DNA of 64,000 nt from Takakia lepidozioides (taxonomy: Eukaryota > Streptophyta > Takakiopsida > Takakiales > Takakiaceae): NCBI GenBank assembly GCA_030704615.1, contig CM060733.1:23560001-23624000 (forward strand), written 5' to 3'. Made by a program: the position numbers and the translations under genes. Every line of letters begins with the position of its first letter. Position 1 is the first letter of the stretch. Below, one piece after another: positions 58,590 to 64,000 of this stretch. The notes beneath the pieces were generated by a model. It ran no database searches, was not told the DNA's origin, and worked only from the letters and a program-made list of their open reading frames with translations.

Positions 58590-60200
58590 GCGAGAATGCG
58601 AATGCGGCGCCGCATTTCCGTTAAGTACGATCACTCTGCTACACATCCGTACTTGTTGGAAGAAAATGCGGCACCGCATTTCCGTTCCACCTTCACATAC
58701 CTTAGTTGTTGAACGGAAATACGGTGCCGCATTTCCGTCCCACAGCTCCATGTATGAGATTCAGAAGGGAAATGCGGCGCCGCATTTCCGTTCCCACTTC
58801 ACATACGTTAGTTGATGAATGGAAATGCCGTGCCACATTTCCGTTCGGGAAAGTATAGAGGTCTCACCTGGACAGAAATGCGGTGTCGCATTTCCGGTCT
58901 GGAAAGGTTGAAGGTCTCACATGGATGGAAATGCGGCAACACATTTCCGTAGCACAGCTCCAGGCCGAATATACAAAACGGAAATGCGGCGCCGCATTTC
59001 CGTTCGAGAATGTCGGAAGGTGCGACTCGAACGGAAATGCGGTGCCGCATTTCTGTACCCGTTGCGCACGATTTTCAGTCAGAATGGAAATGCGGTACCG
59101 CATTTCCGTTCTGTAGAGTATTAACGTCTGACGCTGGCGGAAATGCCTTCCCGCATTTTCGTTCCACAGCTCCATGCCTCACATACAAAACGGAAATGCG
59201 GTGCCGCATTTCCGTTTTGGAATGTCGGATGGTGGGACTCCGACGGAAATGCGGTACCGCATTTCAATTCCGATGTTTCAGGATATTTCATCAGAACGGA
59301 AATGCGGTGCCGCATTTCCCTTTTAAATCTAATACATTCCGTTCTGGAATGTTGGGAGGTGCGACTCGGATGGAAATGCGCTGCCGCATTTCAGTTCCGA
59401 TGGTTCACGATTTTCAGTCAGAACGGAAATGCGGTGCCGCATTTCCGTTCTGGAATGATGGTAGGTGCGACTCGGATGGAAATACGGTGCCGCATTTCAG
59501 TTCAGATAGTTCACGATTTTCAGTCAGAACGGAAATGCGGTGCCGCATTTCCGTTCTGGATAGTGTGAATGTCTCAACCGGTCGGAATTGCGCTGTATGA
59601 AGCTGTCGGAATCTTACTCGGCTCCAGGCATCAGATACAAAATGGAAATGCGGCGCCGCATTTCCTTTATGGAATGTCGAAAAGTGCGACTCGGACGGAA
59701 ATGCGGTGCCGCATTTCTGTTCCCGTTGTTCATAATTCTCAATCAGAACGGAAATGCGGTACCGCATTTCCGTTCCACTTCACATACCGTGCTTGTTGAA
59801 TGAAAATGCGGTACCGCATTTCCGTTCTCGAGAGTATGAATGTCTTTTAAGGACGGAAATGTGCTGCAGCATTTCTATCCCTCAGCTCCATGCATCAGAT
59901 ACAAAATGGAAATGCGGCGCCGCATTCCCGTTCTGGAATGTCGAAAAGTGCGACTCGGACGGAAATGCGGTGCCGCATTTCTGTTCCCGTTGTTCATAAA
60001 TCTCAATCAGAACGGAAATGCGGTACCGCATTTCCGTTCCACCTTCACATACCGTGCTTGCTGGATGGAAATGCGTTACCGCATTTCCGTTCTGGAGAGT
60101 ATAAAGGTTTCCCCCGGACGGAAACTCGGTGCCGCATTTCCGTCGCTCTGTTGCATGACCAAGATGCAATACGGAAATGCGGCGCCGTATTTCCGTCCAC
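58590..60200. repeat. Element B palindrome array R (about 29 copies)
   Basis: Between the divergent methyltransferase and transposase genes, GGAAATGCGG, two bases (TG, TA, CG or CA), CCGCATTTCC repeats about every 53 bp. Spacers are also repeated. Two successive blocks of five monomers, about 59,640-59,905 and 59,906-60,170, align over their whole length, including TGTCGAAAAGTGCGACTCGG and CACATACCGTGCTTG, which gives a higher-order period of about 266 bp. Some copies are damaged, for example near 59,140, 59,860 and 60,120. Position suggests that it spans both promoters. Confidence 0.92.
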
Positions 60201-60623
60201 CAGCAATCGACAGAATCACTCGGGACGGGAAATCTGGAACCTCAATGGGTTGCATTGTTCCGAAACAACACAATTGCGGCCAGTCTTGATGAGCACAACT
60301 TGGTTGTCTGACCGTTTTAACCAGCAGTCCTGGCACTTGTCAGTGCGAACGTTCCTGTCTGCACCGAGAATACTGCTGGATCCACCCTCAGGAGAAACTG
60401 TCAGGAGATGTTATTTCGTCGCCGAATCGGCCATCATTGTCCTACTCACTGGCTATGGAATCAAACCTCCCACCTTCATGCATGTAGCTTGAAACAATAC
60501 TTTCCACTTCAATGTGCGACTTCCAATTGTCGATGGACTCCGCAGATCCACTTAGATGGTGCCTGTGAGCCTTGGTCTGTCGCTATACTGAACCTCGCAC
60601 TTGCCAACTCCGTGCGGTGTTCG

Positions 60624-63600
60624 ATGGCTCCGAATTCCTACGCTATAGTTTGCTGTCCTCCGCAACTTGGGAGAGCCTGGATCCCAAACGAGGGAGGACT
60701 TTGCAGAGTGACTGAAACTTACCTTTGTTCCAAATTCAAGCTCAAACCGGGCACAGTTTATTTGGAAGAAGAAAGGAAGGATGTTCCTGGACAGGTTGAC
60801 GAGACCATTGTCGTGCTAGGTAACGACGGAGGTTGCGGAATCGAATGGCACGTTCCCCCGTCAGACACCATCCTGTACCGAGCTGTGGGAATGCCCATTC
60901 CCTTTCCGAATCAGTCGCTGCCCACACCATCCACAAAGGAGTCCGGAAACCGAGAGGCGGCCACTGCCAACAGAGAGGTATGCAACGATAATCATTCCCG
61001 ACCTGGACCGTCAAGACCCTCCATAGCTTCTCGTGTGGACGTATTCGACATTTCCGACGAGGAAGATGATTGCATTGAGGTACCCATGTCCTCCACACGG
61101 TCGTTCAAATCCGGCATGGACGTCTCTGTAGGTGCTACGCATGTGCCCTCGAGCATAACTCCAACCCGGTCCATTGTGCAGCTCCTACGACAACATCACC
61201 TCGATGGTTCTCGCTCCGAGCTGGCTGCTCTCGACTATGCCAAATTCCCAGTCAGAAAGGTAACTTTTCTGCCTCCCGAAGTCGATGGCAATGTCATCTT
61301 CGAGTTTCCACCTGTTTCTTCGTCAAAGAAAGCCTCCGGGATGTTAACAGACATGGATCGAAAGCATGACGGACACCCCTGGTGTGTGACGAAGACCAGT
61401 AGCACGAAAATTGCTGATGGTGTTCGTGTACGATATGTCCTCTGTGCGGGGAAGCTGAGGTGCCTCAATCCCACCTGCTTCCACTTTCTCTCCAAAGGAG
61501 GGCGGAGAAACGAGACGGATTGGACTGGCACAACGCATCATCCATTCATTGTCTCCAGCCAAGCTCCTGCGGGTTCTTTCAAGTGTGCACATTGCAAAGA
61601 ACCACCGACGTGCATGTCCATGTGCAGAGCCAAGCAATATTACGTAATCCATTTGCTCCCGGACTTGACTAGAGCTTGCATACACGTTGGGGTCCACTGC
61701 CACCCCTTGGCGAGAGGCAACATGCGTGAGGCTGTGCAGGAAGCACACGACATCATAAAAGAGGAGGTGAAATTGAGCCCCGGAGCCAGACCAAAGCAGA
61801 TTCAGCTGAAGGCAGCCCACAAGATTGCTCTTGGCAAAATCATGTCTGAAGATGGTTCCGACCGAGAGCCCTTGACCGAAGACGAGATGCGTGACCTCTT
61901 GGAGTCCGTCTCGCACGTTTGTAGTCCGAATGTGCGGAATCACATCGTATCTTGCAAGCAGGAGTTCGGCAGGGGGTCGGACATGTACTCAATCCTGGAG
62001 GTGAAACGAATGACTGGATATGACTACATCCAAGGTAGCAGGTTTCCAGGGCAAGGCAGCGAATCCGATCGTTGTTACATTTTCAAAATGTCGACGTGTG
62101 GGCCTGGGAGTGGAGTCGACTTGGTCACTCGCATGACAACTGGAAACTTGTCGAATGCTTGGGTGATGTTTGATCACATCAAGCGAATTACAAACCATCA
62201 GTGGGTGACTATGGGTGCGCATGTTTATGACTATCACTCCAAGAGGCTCATGACGATTGCAATCTGCGAGATGAAAGGGGAGGACACACAGTCCGAGATG
62301 CATCTGTGGGAGGGCATAAACGAGCAGATGGCAAGGGCGGGATTGCCAGAGCCCAATTTCAGGGGATTCATGGCAGACAACGCTCAGGCCAACTGGGCAG
62401 CGGTGCGGCGTGTGTACGGTGAGGACCCCAATGTTCCAATGGAGGGGAAAGAGAGATCCTGTGGATTCCATTGGATGCAGAGTCTATCCCACTACACTAC
62501 CAAATTTGTTGCTAGCTCATTCCAGGCTGAACACCGTGTCCTTTGTACGGCGTGGAAGGATGCACCCACATTTGATGACGCGGAGGTTAAGTTTGCTATC
62601 ATCGAGGCTTGGTGGAACACGTCAGGTGCAGTGGAGACAACCAATCTGGGAGCATTGCACAGCTGGTTGGGGTGGTGGCATTTTCGGTATCGACAGTTCG
62701 GACAGTACATGCGGGAGGTAGGCTGCTGTCAATTTCGTTCATTTGTCTTTCTGTTACGGACATTTCGATTGGTCCCTCACCGTTGTTTGTGTCCTTCTAG
62801 GAGCGGTGCTTGGATTCCGACACGGACATGCCGAACACGAATATGGCAGAATCGGTCCACTCCTCCTGGCGAGCGTCTTCTGCCGCACATCTGGTGGACG
62901 TAGTGACGGCCACAACGGAGGACATCGACAGAGCAATCATGCAGCAAGCCACGTACTACAAGTTCCTGAGCGGCAAACAATGGGGCTTTGGGCCGGACAG
63001 GGAGGAATTGTTGGTACGAACAGCTTCGAGGTCCAAGAATCCAGTGAAATGGGCGACAGCATTGCGAGAGAAGATCAAAGGGACGCCTCTGCACCGCAGA
63101 GGTGAACACCTAGAGGGGGACGTCCGGACTCGCCCTGTCAGGCGGAGGATTGAAGAGGAACCCGGGTGCGAAGAGGATTCCTGGAGATCCGACAGGAACA
63201 TTCGGACAGCACCTCGAGGTCCCGTCATGTTGCCGCACAATGTGTCTTCCAGCAGTGGAAGCCCAAGAAATTCCAGATCGCCGTCGCCTTCAACCGGGGA
63301 TTTCGTGCAACAAATTCCCACCGCTCCCTTGCCCCACATTCCGCCCGCTGTTATGCAGTATGGCCAAGCCATTGTGGAGACGACTGTGTCTGCCTCACAG
63401 TGGAGAATTGCTCGCACAAAGCCGTCGTTTCGAGGAAGGTGTTCCGCAATTCGTGTGGATACACGGCAACGTTGTTTAGAGATGATAAGGAGGAATCCAG
63501 ATGGGGCTGTCCCTGCTCCTACTTTTACAGGAAGATTTGTCCATGCAAAGTTTGCGGAGGCGACAACCACCCAGTTCTGGTTCTGCAGGCACGACATTAT

Positions 63601-64000
63601 GACTTGCGTGTATGGAAAGCCCAAGTACGGCATACAGACAATGCCAGAGGCTCCCCCGGTGTGGCCGGTGGAACCAGGCTGCGATCTGAGTCAGGTTGAG
63701 GCCGACGCCCTTACCGCCGCAGGATTTCGGATGGTGCAGCGCACTGACGTCCCCAGACAACCATTTCCGCTTCCACAGCCTCCACCACCGACCCCTGTGA
63801 GAGCAAGAACAATGGGACACGACAGCTCTAAGCATCCTACACACCGTTGGGGGAAACCGAAGAGGCGGCGACCTCCCTCAAAAGTGAACGAGACAAGGAT
63901 GGGGAATGCACTTCGGATGAACTGTACAATCCAGAGCTCGACAGAAGTGCCCCCACCAGGATTCGGGCGTGTGTATCAGATGGCCACGGCGGGCTCAGCT
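60624..64000 (+). CDS. MULE-like transposase of element B (3' end outside window)
   Basis: Mutator-like transposases cut and rejoin DNA with an RNase H-fold DDE core and usually end in a SWIM zinc finger. The start is put at ATG 60624 (MAPNSYAIVCCPPQLGRAW), in frame with a longer open stretch from about 60,408. Exon 1 runs to 62,717; an intron 62,718-62,800 (GAG|GTAGGC ... TTCTAG|GAG) joins in frame to an exon that stays open to the window end, about 1,098 residues visible. Marks: acidic linker; MDRKHDGHPWCVTKTS shared with element A; a Cys-rich segment (FKCAHCKEPPTCMSMC); MULE core with HVYDYHSKRLMTIAICEM at about residue 535, FMADNAQANWAAVRRVYG at about 580 and SCGFHWMQSL at about 610. The last residues (PPPGFGRVYQMATAGSA) match the text just before the SWIM finger in element A, so the finger should lie just past 64,000. 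No stop or frameshift is seen. Confidence 0.8.

Larger units (their letters stand above)
50351..64000. mobile_element. Element B: MULE-like transposon with ParB-methyltransferase gene and palindrome arrays (right end outside window)
   Basis: The left end at about 50,351 starts GGGGGCTGCTATTTCATGAG and matches the left terminus of element A. Contents in order: small leftward ORF (50.8-51.6 kb), palindrome array L, ten-exon leftward ParB-methyltransferase gene, palindrome array R, rightward transposase running off the window edge. More than 13.6 kb is visible. It sits in Ty3 gag sequence. The target duplication should be the 8-11 bases ending at 50,350 (CAGCCCAACC) and should recur right of the unseen right terminus. 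Confidence 0.75.

Noticed and set aside
58590-60492. ORFs with repeated KCGAAFP, MRCRISV or GNAVPHF text
   Set aside because: Shadows of palindrome array R; no start context or non-repeat domain.
60408-60623. Upstream extension of the B transposase to the first codon of the open stretch
   Set aside because: The extra text overlaps array-proximal DNA, has no similarity to element A and lacks coding character; ATG 60624 starts the coding-like part.

Overview
The window looks like nuclear DNA of a land plant, most likely a seed-free one (moss, lycophyte or fern). The signs are a two-exon dirigent-like gene, several eroded copies of PPR genes of the E/E+ organelle-editing type, plant-telomere-like TTTAGGG motifs, Ty3 and Copia retrotransposons, and short GT-AG introns of about 50-150 bp. 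The clade is inferred; no single sequence here fixes the species. Intact host genes are few. Most of the window is nested mobile DNA and decayed gene copies.

Layout. 1-5535 and 42613-48112 are direct copies of one segment of about 5.5 kb, each with an apparently intact dirigent-like gene, a TTTAGGG-rich noncoding tract and a decayed DUF7869-type transposase-like gene. 5.5-19 kb holds an FCP1-like phosphatase remnant, a pair of inverted repeats, PPR pseudogenes, a small TTA-flanked MITE and part of a broken host gene. 18988-32422 is a complete transposon, element A, with imperfect terminal inverted repeats and an 11-bp target duplication. 32.4-35.3 kb holds a foldback repeat, a CACTA-like terminus and two unrecognised ORFs. 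About 35.6-39.9 kb is a decayed Ty3 pol whose integrase ends in a PHD finger, followed by its LTR. 39.95-41.36 kb is a deleted Copia element. 48.1-50.35 kb is the gag part of a Ty3 element, cut by the left end of element B, which runs from 50351 past the right edge.

The main discovery is that elements A and B are two diverged members of one transposon family with an unusual common design. In both, a leftward multi-exon gene encodes a DNA-methyltransferase-like protein, a rightward gene encodes a Mutator-like (MULE) transposase, and between the two divergent genes lies an array of short palindromes. In A the palindrome has arms CAGTGTGCG/CGCACACTG and occurs about 70 times in a 118-bp tandem repeat. 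In B it has arms GGAAATGCGG/CCGCATTTCC and occurs about 29 times at about 53-bp spacing, with a second array of about 16 copies past the 3' end of the methyltransferase gene and single copies inside three of its introns. Both central arrays show a five-monomer higher-order period.

In B the leftward gene can be modelled over ten exons with consistent splice phases (one probable frameshift). It reads: basic N-terminus, low-complexity linker, ParB-like domain, then an N6/N4-type methyltransferase core in the order motif IV, motif I, motif II. The catalytic DPPY/W position is DIPDG in both elements. I infer, without proof, that the ParB-methyltransferase protein and/or the transposase recognises the element's own palindromes, as a parS-like or self-marking system. 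A is degenerate: its ParB part is gone and its transposase lacks the DDE core. B looks more recent and may be nearly functional.
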